Notes under the pieces: model-generated
Database searches by the model: none
Seen by the model: only the letters and a program-made list of their open reading frames with translations
Told to the model about the DNA's origin: nothing
Translations under genes and position numbers: made by a program
Assembly (NCBI GenBank): GCA_027946555.1
Contig: JAPEVC010000060.1
Location: 1-64,000 of the forward strand
Direction of reading: 5' to 3'
DNA length: 64,000 nt
Origin: Gnomoniopsis sp. IMI 355080
Taxonomy: Eukaryota; Ascomycota; Sordariomycetes; Diaporthales; Gnomoniaceae
Shown: piece after piece, positions 21,028 through 33,295 of the stretch
How the letters are laid out: every line of letters starts with the position of its first letter
How positions within the stretch are numbered: position 1 is the first letter of the stretch

Positions 21028-23051
21028 GGCTGGAGGATATGCTGGGGGTTACAGGCTGATGAAAGGGTCATGAAGACTAGGGACTCACTTCGGTTGACGG
21101 TCCCTGGATTAGTACTAATATCGGAGATGAAAACCGCCTTATAGCGATCGGCAGGATGTTGCTGGATTGACGAGACATAGATGCGGTCGCTTGGTCCAAA
21201 GCGCTGGGTCGACGTCAGCAAATTCGCACATAATTACGAGCAAGGCGAAAAGACTGCACGAATTTGCCTCAATCGAAGTCAGAGTTCAAATGAAGCGAAA
21301 CCACACGTCTCTCGCTCCCCAACTCAGGTGAAGATATGGAGGGCGTACTATGTCCGCCGCCACAGCTCCGCCGCCAAAAAAGCAACGACCAGCCAACTCA
21401 TTTCACTGTGTCCACCAGGCAACTGCGACGAATGAAAGGTTTCTAGGATCAAATGATAAATTTTACCTCCCTTTTTGACTTGTCCTGCCTAGGATGTGGC
21501 CTTGAGGCTTGACATAATCAAAAACACTGACTATTAGCAGTCCGCGCCAGGAATGCCAAGATCGACTTACAGCGTTGCCAAGAGGATTATTGTCAGCCTT
21601 GCAGCAAGAATGTCGTCGGAAAAGCTTAGCATGGGGCTCGAGCAAGTGGGTCTGCATAGACTGAACTCATGATTCCACATTTCAGCAAAAACATGGGCAC
21701 GTAACTTACCAAGGCCGTTATATAGATTGCTTGGGCATGCCGAGACTTGCGAGATTTCGGGTGACGGGGGGTAGAGACAAGGTGACGGGGGGCAGAAAAT
21801 CCTGAATTTGACGGAGTATTAATGTCGCGGGGGGTAGGATATGTCTTCACCCTGGCAGGTCTGCCCCCCGCCAGCTATCTTTTACCCCCCGCGAAGTGTG
21901 AACTTGACGTTGACGATTTGACGACCTGGCGGGGGTGGAAATTTGTTAAGCCTGGCCCCTACAACGTGTAAACTCGGGAGTTGCAATAGTACTGTGTTAT
22001 ATATAAGACGGGAGAAGAATCATAAGAGGAGCCAAGTTGATCAGGGCAAAAGGTCTTGTCAGCATCCTCGTAGAAGATGGAATTAAGAACGGAAGCAGAC
22101 GAGAAAGACTCATTCCACACCCGGCCATAATGCGTGTCCTATTTGCAACATCGCATATAGAATTCATCTCCAGTCACTCTTGGTTGAAGGAGATCAAATC
22201 CACACTCAGAGTTCGTACGGTAGCCGGTAGGCAGCTAATACAAGGTATCTTGGTACCTGCTCAAGAGTTGACTCTGTACCTCTTGCTTGTCTTCCTGTTA
22301 GTGTACTTAACGCGCCAACACCTCTAGTAGGCGAGGATCAAGCAAACCTGGAATATTTTAAGTTCTTATATCTACCTAAATATGTATCAATTCCTAGGTA
22401 GCTTCCACAAAGGCGATTACGCTTTGCTCGGAAGCTGGCATCAGCAATGAATACATCCTTTTCGTAAGCCTGAGAATGTTCCATGTGCTCTTGACTAAGC
22501 GGAATGCAATGTGACCTCTCTATGTTCTGTATTTCCAGATCGATGCTCGCATGCGCCACATTTTCTTTCCCAAAATGCCACGGCAACATGCAACACGTCA
22601 GCCTCGCGCGTTTGATTCACCTTCTCGACTTTTGTATCCAGAAAACCTCCGATCCTTCTCCATCAACATCAGACATCAATAAGATCTTAAATACTCAGTT
22701 GTTTCTGATTGACTCTTTTGTGCACAGTAAGTACTTCGACTGCCTATTTCATTGCAATGGGTCGCTCTTTGGTATTTGTTCATAACTTGCTGCCTCGCTA
22801 TGCTTCTCACGTCTATACCAGCTTCCATTTCTACCGAAACCTTTTATTCCTACCTCGTCCACATACCAGACAAACAAATCCATTCATGGAAGGGGAACAC
22901 CACAGCATTCAGTCACGTCCCAGGTCGGAATCATTACGAACATCATACATCACTTTACCCGCAACCGCCTAATTTTCTACCTCTACCCACACCATATGAC
23001 TTGATCCGCGATTTCCGCTCCAGACTAATTTCTTGCATGCAGAAAACCATC
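21028..23051. other. Intergenic with G-run motif cluster
   Basis: This 2-kb stretch lies between CHORD-like genes A and B. Open frames are short and domain-free. The distinctive content is the cluster of G-run motifs listed separately. Within 22752-23051 the frame of gene B stays open to the left, but its first codon there is TTG and the sequence lacks protein-like character. Confidence 0.5.
21760..21893. repeat. Cluster of five CGGGGGG(T/C)A motifs
   Basis: Forward copies lie at 21760-21774 and 21781-21795 (both GGTGACGGGGGG[T/C]AG) and 21826-21837 (CGCGGGGGGTAG). Reverse-strand copies lie at 21861-21872 and 21882-21893. Three face right and two face left, so the block is a loose inverted arrangement. 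It could be a regulatory block (the core contains the SYGGRG-type site of CreA/Mig1 factors), a G-quadruplex former, or the end of a decayed mobile element. Confidence 0.65.
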
Positions 23052-25217
23052 ATGGCATCTCGCAAGGTCGATGAGGACCCTCCTATGTCAACCAACCAGC
23101 TCTGGGCGGCATTGAACGAGCGAGAAAAGACTCTCGTGGGACAAAGCCTAGCCTCGTTCCGCAGCTTCGACATCGAGAATTTTTTCCCACCCGCCGTCCG
23201 TCTTATCTACGACTCAGACCCCTCCCGCGGTAGACCAAAAACTGCCGAGCTACACACCGAGGAGCCGAGAACATCGGAAGCTACAGTGGATATTACCACC
23301 ACCACCACCACCACTGTACCTGAGGCCGACAAAGTTGAACACACCAAGGTGGTCGAAGAGAAGCGTGAAAAACGAGTTGCACACGCGACCTTGCGCAGAC
23401 GAGGATTTGGCTATGGAAGTGTCAAAAGTCCCGATGTTACCAACAGCCCTCTTGAGGCGATGCTCATGAAGAATTGTGCTGAGGCAGAAAAGCAAAAAGA
23501 AGATGAAAAAGGAAAGAAGACATCCGCAGACGACAGTTCCGATGTCAATGGTCGCCCGAAAATCACCACATTTGTTGATAGCTCGCCTCTAGCATCATCT
23601 GCACCTCTCCACAGCTCAGTAAGCAGTCTGAAGAAGGATGCGATCGCTTCTGGGACCAGCTCAGGTTCAGATTCTCGGTCAGCCCTTGTCTCTCCTTCTC
23701 CCAGCGTGGCAACCCATGTTGAACCGTTAGGGACTATGGATTCCTCAGCAAAGCCAGTCGCTGAGGAACCCATCTCCAGATCCATCTCCAACGTACTCCC
23801 TACGGCTATTCTAGCCGCTCCTGATGCGGGAAGTGCAATCAAACCGACAGCAACCTCACCTAGCTCCCACCCAACGCTCATTGGTCGGTCAACAAAGTGG
23901 ACGGTGGATGAGAACCCTTTCAGGAGCACATCCTCAAACGGACGCGGTAACGCTTCCAGCACTTCTTCCAATTGTACCGATCCTCCACCCGCGACCAACC
24001 CAGTTGAAATCAGCACGTCTGCCAAGTTCAACCCAGGATTACCGGGAAAAGACCCTGTCATGGGCAGTCCCACAACTACGAAGCGCAAGCTCAGCGATGT
24101 TGAGAGTATGGACAAGTCTTCAGCGAAGAAGATACGGGTGACGAAATCCGCACTTCGGGAATCCAGTGAAGCCGCTGTTAATCTCCCAACTGGACTTGTT
24201 GCAAGCAGCAGAACTGCCACGCAAGCCGATAGCCAAGCTACGACACCCACTATCAATAGGGACGCATCAACAACGAAGGCCAGAGGCACCGACAACACCA
24301 GAAGTCAAGTTACGATGCCTTCATTCGGGGGCATGAATGGCTCGGCCACTCTGTCCAGCCCAATAGCCAGCATGGCAGCCCGCGTAGCCGGGATAGACTA
24401 CATGGAATCTGCGAACAGCTCTCGGCTTCCTGGAACATCTGGTAGTGGTGCGTGTTCCATTTCAAATCGGTCTCTCTCTGAACGGTCGTCGAATGCAAAA
24501 ACTTCAATCAAGCCTCAGTTAAGCCAAGACAAGGACACTCCTGCTATTACCAAGCAAACAGCTGCTCATGGAGCGACGCCAGATCCAATCAGGACAAATC
24601 CAGGAGAAGCCGTTGCCCCGAAGCCCGTCAGTACGGCTAGAGACCTTACTACTCGTACCAGATTAGACGTGGACTTCTCGGAGTCGAATACCGAAGCCAA
24701 GAACTCAGCCCCAAATTCTCCAGTGTCAAGAAGACCACCGGCATCTGTGCCCTCGGTACACCATGCTTCCACCAGTTCGAGCAATTTGCAGGAAAAGTCA
24801 CCACCGAAGTCTACAGTTCCTATGCAAACTGCAGCACAACGCGAAGCTCTTCGTGGTGAGACCGCACAGCCGAGACCTCTGTCTACCCCCAACCCAGCTC
24901 AGCAGCGAGTGGCCCCCGCCAAACCTGCATCCCAGGTACTATGCATAGATTGCGGGAAGATGTACAATCCTGCGACCAACAGGTCAACCAAGAAATGCAT
25001 TCGACACTCTAGTTAGTTGCCCTCTTTCCTCCAACGAACGAATTCGAAGTCGGATGCAGCTTTCTGCGGCATTGGTGCAATGTCAGAGCTAATACATGTG
25101 CCAGGAACAAGCAGAACGGTATGGTCAGAACGCTTCCAGGTGTACAGATGGACGTGCTGCTCCAAGCCCGAATCTTGGGTCGGATGCAGGAAGACCGTTC
25201 ACCACGCAGCCCTATAA
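23052..25217 (+). CDS. CHORD-like zinc-binding protein B
   Basis: Two exons (23052-25011, 25105-25217) give 690 residues. ATG 23052 has A at -3 and G at +4; an ATG at 23037 is also in frame. Residues 1-55 (NQLWAALNEREKTLVGQSL..., FPPAVRLIYDSDP) look folded. The next ~590 residues are Ser/Thr/Pro/Ala-rich and disordered, with a run of Thr codons around 23300 and basic patches such as KKIRV that could be nuclear signals. The C-terminus has CIDC, CIRHSR, WTCC and GC-x4-HH: the same four-block CHORD-like motif as proteins A and C, with HPG changed to HSR. The 93-nt intron falls in phase 1 in the last codon of that block, after an AGCTAAT branch site. Role unknown. Confidence 0.72.
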
Positions 25218-25680
25218 CCCCGCGAACCCAAAAGAATCGGAAGGAAAGTACGGTCATTGTAAAATTTCGAGGTACATGAAATATGCAATGATAGCCATTG
25301 AATTCGCTGATATCGACTGCCTGGGATGATTCATGAGACAAAAGGAGCAGAAGCGAGGAGCGGCGGGAAAAGGACGGTGGTCAATGTGGGCTGGAAAAGT
25401 TTGACGAGAACCGTGGCATGCTATTGCTGACGTTGATGAACAAAATCATGGAGATTAATGTTATTTGCTGATTTGACTAGGGTGGTAGCACAAATTCTCG
25501 TTTCGAGGACAACCTGCGAGTGACATTCTCCGAACACAGATTTCCAAAGCAAGCTACCTAGCAGCCACAGTACACACATACACGACTCCGCAAATCTCAG
25601 ACTCGAGGCCGCCAGAAAGTTACCAACACCATTTCCACTATCGCCCGACCAAACCGATTTGCCACTGCTTGACTGACACA
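25218..25680. other. Convergent 3' region
   Basis: This lies between CHORD-like gene B and the tandem-repeat gene, whose ends meet here. No gene is seen. Confidence 0.5.
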
Positions 25681-26946
25681 CTAGGTCTCCCATATCTCGT
25701 CCCAGTACTGCCGATGAGACATGAATCGATAGTTCAACGCTTCGAATTCGCGGTGCCCTGATTGAGGCGTGCTATAGTGGTAATATCAGTATACAGGAGA
25801 CCTTTTAAGCCGCCACGCGGATAGGCTGCTTGTTTGAGCATCAACCATAGATAGGGTATTTATGAAGGGTTGGGGAGGTGAAGGACTGGGGACTTCAAAA
25901 ATACTTACGATGTTCTAAAGCCAACATGGCCGTTTGTATCGCAAGTTTTGACACGGCGCCCTCAGAGGCGTTGTCGACTTTCTTGACACTATTACTGGGT
26001 CAGTTTTCTTCATCATAGTCTTATCATCATACAGGGACACCAACAATTTGGTACCATCTTTGACGACTCCCTTGGCTCCTTTCAGCACATCGCCTAGCAG
26101 ATCACTCGAGTTGGGCTTTCTAGGCGGATAGCCAGTGGGTTTACTTCCGCTACCTCCTTTTTTCTTGTCATCTTTGGTGGAAATGGGAAAGGCATTTCGG
26201 CGTTTCAGTTCGCCGACTTGAGGGCTGCTGGATCGATGGTGATCTTTATTTTCAACTTGGGCCCCTTTTCCTCGGGAGTCCTGCTCGTCTTGCTGCCATC
26301 TATCGTTGAATGCGTGCTTGTGGTCGAGTTTAGGGGCTTTGCGGAGGTCACTAGATCCACTGCGAATTTTACTTTCCACAGATCCCCCTTGTCCGCTGGT
26401 CTCTTTTCCGTCTTGCGGCCATTCACCGTAGAAGGCATCCTCGCGGTTGAGTTTAGCGGGTTGGTGGTTACTTGATCGACGCGGATCTTTATTTTCGACA
26501 TATCCCCCTTGTCCGCTGGTACCGTTTCCGTCTTGAGGCCATTCACCGTAAAAGGCATGCTCATGGTTGAGAGTAGGGGCTTTACGGTTACTAGATCGAC
26601 GGTGATCATTACTGGTAACACCTGCCCCGTGTCCGCGGGTATCATTTCCGGCTTGCGGCCATTTACCCTTAAAGGCATCCTCCCTTTGGATTTGAGGGGC
26701 CTTGCGGTTGCTAGATCGACGGTGATCTTTACCTTTAACACGTCCATCATGTCTGCTGGTATCTGTTTCCTTCTGCCGCTGTTTACCTCCGCTGTGACTT
26801 TCAGTATGGCCTGGGTAGGCTTGGGAGCTCTCCTCGCCACGTTGACTGCTTGCTCGAGGTTTGCGGGAGTTGAATTTTGGGTCGCTATGGCCCTCGTCGT
26901 ATTGGTGGGATCCATCATGGTAATAATACTGCTGCGTGGACGACAT
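25681..26946 (-). CDS. Hydrophilic tandem-repeat protein (40-residue units)
   Basis: Three exons (26946-26033, 25988-25909, 25757-25681) give 356 residues. Intron 1 is 44 nt (an acceptor 6 nt earlier, giving 38 nt and the same frame, is possible); intron 2 is 151 nt. Residues about 77-253 hold four full units plus a partial one, each about 40 residues, with the pattern RSSN-x-KAP-x-L-x3-(D/H)AF-x-G-x-WPQDG...G-x-VENKD. A decayed unit precedes them. The units are basic/acidic mixed, Gly/Asn-rich and probably disordered. The C-terminus changes character: SDLLGDVLKGAKGVVKDGTKLL, then a helix (SKLAIQTAMLALEHR) and YRFMSHRQYWDEIWET. I do not recognise the family. No signal peptide. The unit count may vary between strains. 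Confidence 0.7.
26188..26778 (-). repeat. Coding tandem repeat, ~120-bp period
   Basis: This is the DNA behind the 40-residue units of the repeat protein. The two middle units are most alike and the outer ones more diverged, as expected if expansion started in the middle. Confidence 0.75.
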
Positions 26947-28992
26947 ATTGAAGGCAGAACTGGAAATGGGAAACAGGTGTAATTTTATCGTGAGACCAGC
27001 ACGAAATGTCTGAGGCTATGTGATGATTGTGGAAGGGACTGTAGATGACAGCAAGACAGTGTTCAAAAATGAGAGATCATTTGGGAATATATATATTCAA
27101 TGTCTCTTTACAGGATTTTCTATTTTTGCACCACTAACTTTCGTTGGCATCGCCAAAACCAAGCGACCCCGCGCGCAGCCCTGCGCACGACCCGGCCACC
27201 ACAAACGGAGACCCCACGAGATATGCCAAGTGCGCGAGCAGTCCTACTAACATCATGAAGATTCGAAACTGACATATACTATTTTTATGTAAGTTGGTTC
27301 TCATAGCAGCTGCTGGCAAAGCTTGCCCGCCGCAGAGACCGTGGGCCGGAGGTCGGGGTGGCGAGGCCATGTGGTGCGCGTCTCGCATGGCCGCGGATAT
27401 GGTCCAAGCGACAGCAAGGTTTGTGGGTGCAAAGCTTGAGAACCAAGAGATTGCAAATATCCTCGAGTTGGGGATATTTTTGGCGAATGTTCCAGCAATA
27501 TCTCAGATATTCTATATCCATGACAACTCTCACTACTCTTCATGTACAGTGGTCAGGTCTCCAGATCGAGGAAGACAGGATCACCCTGCCTCCACAACAT
27601 TATGTCAAATCCCAATCGCGCTGTAAATTCCCAAGGTAGCCTTTGACGATTATCGAAAAGAACGTAAATCAATAGCAAAGACATGAAGATTCACTTTACG
27701 TAAACGCCCATGGGTATGTGGATCACTGCAATCGGAAAATTATAATTGCATCTCTTGCGTCCAGACCACTGGCGCTCGGTAGCTGTCTTTTGGAGGTGGT
27801 GGCGGGTATATATGAGTGCACCTATCGAACCGAAACAGGTTCACGCAGGCAGAACAGTTGGGTCATCTTCTTTTAGACGTTGTATCGGACCCACAGCTTC
27901 ACAAAATCAGCCTCGACACTGCACATAGAACCCACAAGTGCTAGAGGCTGACAGGACCTGTTTCTCAGGCGCATCTGCCGCAGTTTCTTGGACAAATTAC
28001 GGAGGGCGTAAGGGTCATAGGCTTCCTGATGCAGTGCATGCACTGAGGGGAGCCATGAGCCATGGTAGGTGCTGAGAAGTTGGACGCATCCATAGATGCA
28101 AGACGGCTTGGAAGCTACTCTTCAGGACCAATTCCACCGATGTGGTGCGTACCAGGCCACCGTTGATAAATGCTGCAGTGAAGAATTACGGTGATAAGTA
28201 TCTCGCCAATCTATATAACGATCTCTGCATGCTCTGTGGTGTAATATTCACACATACTGGGTAAGCCAGGTCTTGCGCCAAGTGACAAATCAGGTTGCTC
28301 GCCAGTTGTGCATGACCAATTATACCTCAGCTCATGCTATTTATCTTACTTGTTTAGATTCAAATAAGTGGAAAGTTTCCATTTGAAATGAGAAGAGATG
28401 CTTGCAAAGACTTTAACTCCGGCACTACTCGTGACTTACGAGCGTGAAATGCCCAAGACTGCTTTGATCTCAGATCATACAGTTGGAAGAAACTTGCCAC
28501 ATTGCTCACCCCAAATGAAGTGTCTCATCTTTATTCGAGATTGGCCTTAGTATCTTAAAATTCAAAGAGATATGGATCCATTCATGTATTAACCTCTAGA
28601 CGGGAGAGGCTGACGCAAACGTCACCTAAACAGTGATAGTGGAAGCGATATGGAGAATTCGGATGAGCGTAAGATAGACGAGGATGATTAATTAGTACCG
28701 AAACTCTGGATGGAGGACGAAAGAGTACAGACGACCTGCTCCCAAAAAGCCTCCAATCCCTCGAGACATTATCCAGTCACAGCGTCCTCGCTGCCTTGCG
28801 CTTCTTCCATGCTTGTGATTTTCCCCACCCCCCTTACCGTTGTCCAGATCACTGTTCTGATGTTCTCGAATCTGCTCCGTTGCCTATTATATCACCTCGT
28901 GCTGACTTGCGTACCCTACATTCTACTTCCTCATTTCGCTCGAGCTATCGGTGCCATATTCTTTTATAAGTAGCGTGACTGTTGTATCTCGT
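26947..28992. other. Gene-poor stretch
   Basis: I find no credible gene in 2 kb. Frames at 27294-27626 (plus) and 28710-28973 (plus) have no domain and no supporting splice signals. Confidence 0.5.
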
Positions 28993-31900
28993 TTAGTCAC
29001 GCAGAGTCCCACCTAACAGGATTTCCCCGTACTCCATGGTTCGTACGCAGAGACTATGAGAGTGTCTGAGATTTGACAAGCCTACTTGCCCGAATTCTTT
29101 TTGTGCCATCCGATATGCAACCTTGATGGTGTTGGCAATGGTACGGCCATCAAGCTGCTTCTTTGCAACGTCACGAATAAAATCTTCAACAGACTGGGTC
29201 AGCACATCATAATTGGCAATTGCAAGCATGCCATTCCTCCATATCTGGTAACGAGCTTTTTCGTCTAGGCCAAATATCACTTCAAGGTCGATGCGAGATT
29301 CAATAGCTTCATAGGAAAAGCCAGCTCGATCCGTTGCCACCATTAGTACCCCTTTTCGATAGAAAAACTGTTAATTGATATGATTGTATAAAAGGAGGAC
29401 TCTTTCTATAGATCGGGACGACTAACCAGTGAAATCGTCCAGAAGTTTCATCAAAACTAAAAATGTGAGTTGTACTGTTAATCTATCGAAAGTCTTTCAG
29501 GGACTTCTGCAGTCGAATACGGTACCATTCAAGAGTCACTTATGACTTACCGCTCACAAAGGTATTTCTCTCCATGCCTAATCCGCTCCGCTCCTTAAGG
29601 AGAAGGTCTACGTGTTCAAGCAAGACTATGCATTGCCATTCTTTAGCCATTCGAAATACCTGTTTGAGGCGATCAATATGACCAGTCCCATCAGTCGGAG
29701 CAAACACAAAAAGCGGTCGTTGGACATGATCTGCTAAGCATTGAGCAGCCAAGCTTTTGCCAGAGCCTGGAGGTCCGTCGAGAAGTAAAAAGAGATGTTC
29801 ATTGTTGTTGCCGTTGGTCGATGTGATGTCGTAGACTGACGACAGAGCAATGTTTGCAGAGGATTTTGGAGTCTGTGCGGGTTGAAAGGCTTCCACTGCA
29901 TCGATCAAAAGCTCCTTCTTGAATTTAGGAAGAACAAGCTTCTCAAGAGGTTCTGAAGAGAACCTCATTGGCGCCAGGTCTTCAAGCGGAACAACTGCTA
30001 CAATGCAACAGAATTAGCAGAGAACGCGAAGCATGAGCATTGGGTCTTAACTTACACCATGCCATATCTTCCAAGACATACGCGGAGATGACAGCGGGCG
30101 CTAGCATTAAGAATCGAGGCTTCAGTGCAACATTCACGGGAATTGGCTGATTGTCAAATTCCTGCCCTTGTTGTAGCTGTACCAGCCGTCTGCTTTGATC
30201 AATCACGCCGTGCTTGCATCTCTACCTAGGTCAATAGAATCAGACCTTGATACAAGAGGAAGGATGAAGATTACTCGCCTGTTTCGGATCGATATCGACA
30301 TAATGCGTCTTCTGGCTGTAAGACCAGTACAGACGACCCCTGGTGATGATCTCCTGACGCCTTTTCACCTCGTCCGGAAGGTATCCGGATGGTATGTAAG
30401 AGAGACTGGCGATGCTGCGTTGCCCAGGGAAGTGGTGAATTGCTATATCTTGGTATAGCTTGCAGAGTCCCTTGCCATCATGATCGATGGCCCAGATGCG
30501 AAGACGGAGGGGCGCGTACGATCCAAAAGGTCTGGGCTCCATTCCACTCATTTCTGAGACAATGAAGGCTGACAGTGTCGCCTTGTCTTGCATATATATC
30601 ACGGTTCCCAGTTTGTAAAGCATTGGAAGCTCTGTAAACTGGACGGTACGACACCTCCGCTCCTGGAAGTCTGTGAGGCGTTGTGACATGAGAGGAGCAG
30701 AAAGTGTGTTTTCCAAGCCAACTAGGGAGAGGCGACGACGTGGGGCGTCGCCGTGTCGAGATCTGATCAGGGAAAATATCTCGCTGGGGCTCGTAGCTTT
30801 TGGCTGCTCCATACTCATCGTCACGATGATCTTGAAGACTCGTTGGTCGTCGAACGTCAGTTCTTGCAAATGACGAATGATATCCGCCTGCGTCTTCTCG
30901 GGCTGAGAGCTGTTATTGGCCACGTGATCGATTCCGCCTATTATGAGAAAGACACAGTCCAATTCGGATTCGGAGACAATCTTCGACAGGAGATTCCACA
31001 GTCCTTCCGTTGTCGATGTCGCGTTTCTCGAGATGGTCGGCATGAGACGTGAAGAGATCGAGGGTTGTTGTTGTAACGCTTGGGCCACCAAATCTTGCAT
31101 CAGGACGAGATATGGGTCAGACTTCCCACGGAGCTCTCCTCCACAGAAGTGCTGGACTTTCATGAAGCTAACAAAGAGGGATTCCACAACGAGCATCAAG
31201 GGGAATGCGAATGATGCGTTGAAGTCTTCGCGAGAAAGGACTTCGCTTCCATCGATCCAAAGAATTTCAGATCTGCGAGACTCAGCCCATGTTATTGCCA
31301 TTTCGGAATTTTTGAAACTTTTGCGCTGGGCCCTGTATTCTCGCATGTTTGGGAGCTCATCGTTTGCGCGCTGCATGCGGCTGGCTTCTTCGTGAGATTC
31401 CTGTAGCTCGGAGAAGAGGATATCTTGCCGACTGTCCAACCTTCCGGGCGTATTCATTGTCGGCGAATAAGCAGCTGCATCGTATGGTGGGCTGGTTGTG
31501 TTGGAGCTCTCGAAAGTGTCTTCAGCCTCTCTCGTCTCAGGGATTCCTGCTGCGTCCATGGTGGGCTCTGCCAGCCTTTCTTCAACAAGTTGCGCAAGTG
31601 AGTCCGCCGTTTGTTGAACACTTTTCGCCTTCGAAAATCTAATCGAAATAGCATCCAGCTGAACTCGGAGGGACTGCACTAAAGCCTTGGTCTCCTGACT
31701 CTCCTGCATATTGTTCCGTAACAAAACAAGTGTCTCTTGACTTACGACCATGGTCGTGTGTCCTTCGGCCAGTCCTATGTACTGTGCAACGTCCTTGATC
31801 TTCGAAAGTATTGATTCGATGGCATCAACGATCTCTTGGTATCTTTTCCATGGCATCGTAAAAGACATCAGGATTTTGACTGTTGTAGAACACTGGTCAG

Positions 31901-32719
31901 AGGGTGAACACTTTAGAGTTTCAAGTTCCAAGGTTGTATTCTGAGCATGTACTAACCATGACGGCTCCGGGTGTAGTGCTTGATAGCCTTGGCGATGAAA
32001 CGATTGAAGAGGCTGTAAGCTTGAGCGACGAGGGAGACGAGCTGCGACGACGGCATATAAGCAGTCAAATGGTCGATGATCTTGAACTTCAGTTGAATAT
32101 CCTCGAGATGCTCCTTCACCTTTGTCTTGAGCTCCTCATGACTGATTTGGGCGATGAGGAGGATCTTCACGGCCCCGTATGCGATACCAACATACTCAGG
32201 AGCCTGGCCTACCATCACATCGAGAATTTGCACATATTGATACGCTACTGCATTGAAAGCGTTCAGTCCGCCTTTGACCCGTTCCGCAACAGACGCGGGC
32301 GGACCAGCACCATCATCCTTGTTACCCACTTTGCTTGCTTTGATTGCAGTTTCAGTCGATGCCTTGAAGTCATCGCGGCTTGCAGAAAGCATTGCTTTTT
32401 CTTCATCCGTGGCTACGGCTAGGAAGCTGGCAACTCGGCTATCTAATTCGCATCGAGACTGCTGGATGCAATCACTATAGTGGCAAGGTCAGTGACGTTG
32501 TGATCTCCTACTAGCTCTTGAAGGGATGGGACGCAAGACATCGTACTGCCTCAAGATTCCTTGGCACCATTTGGCTTCGTCCCACCGTACATCGAAATTT
32601 AGGGCACCCGCTGGGGCTGCAGCTTGTCTCGGAACCGTGGCGCCTGGGGCCTCGACTGTATGATCGCTCAATGTGGTCGCAACCTCCTCAGGCTCCTCGG
32701 TGAATTGAACGGTCGCCAT
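28993..32719 (-). CDS. DUF7708-DUF7025-AAA protein with degenerate Walker B
   Basis: Seven exons (32719-32547, 32474-31957, 31879-30279, 30221-30056, 29997-29551, 29456-29427, 29351-28993) give 1097 residues. Residues about 85-260 match DUF7708, the N-terminal region of many fungal NLR-like proteins (FNAVAYQYVQILDVMVGQAPEY, then YGAVKILL). About 360-560 looks like a STAND module without a P-loop (ILWIDGSEVLSREDF; DCVFLIIGGIDHV). About 590-800 is DUF7025-like. The C-terminal third is an AAA ATPase: Walker A GPPGSGKS at 894-901, and LLEHVD at the Walker B position (946-950 region) where relatives read LLDEAD, so the Mg-binding Asp is Glu and the catalytic Glu is His. The lid follows. ATP binding is likely, hydrolysis doubtful. 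Intron 3 needs a GC donor. Cytosolic, possibly a self/non-self or scaffold protein. Confidence 0.85.
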
Positions 32720-33295
32720 GTATGATAGTTATCAACGTTCCCGAGGGTCTCGAGGCCCGAGGGATCTCTCTTTCTATCAATATGTGATAATTGGGGCAAC
32801 AGCTTGAAGTTGAAGTTTGGAAACGCCCCTCCGAAGAAGTAAGCACACGTGTCCTGCATGATCAGTAAGCAATTTATCACGTGGGTAGCCAATGTCGCAC
32901 CCCCTTGTAATTATCTCGAGTCCAGCCGGCAGCAAATTTGGTGTGGTCTTCTCTGTAGATTCTCTTCTCTGTAGGGCTGTGCTTGGTACGCCACAGGCTT
33001 TCACCTAGGTAAGCTCAGCCTCTTCTCTTCTCTACCTAGGTGGAAGGGAATTGATATATAATTAAACCATTTCGCCCGCCATTACAAACGGGAGTATGAG
33101 GGAGTGTTGTTTAAAGTTAAGCAATAATATCGAAATCTAGGTTTGTTATAAAGGCATTCTGGCCTGAAGAGGAAAAAAACGGACTGCTTAGGATAAGTAG
33201 GCCGAGACTATATTACATGGAGCTGTTAATATACGGTCAGCAGCAGAATTTCCCGGCCGAGCTGGCGAACATGACGGCAGGGCAACGATACAACC

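Noticed and set aside
22752..23051. Leftward extension of CHORD-like gene B by 100 codons
   Set aside because: The first codon is TTG, the sequence is not protein-like, and ATG 23052 has a good start context.
23411..24298. 295-codon minus frame inside gene B
   Set aside because: It is a shadow of the Ser/Thr-rich plus frame; gene B is supported by its C-terminal motif and intron.
26205..26982. Long frames in other phases over the tandem-repeat gene
   Set aside because: Periodicity of the 120-bp repeat keeps several frames open; only the chosen frame continues through two introns into a coherent C-terminus.
27294..27639. Frames of 110 and 93 codons
   Set aside because: They overlap each other, lack domains and show no codon or splice support.
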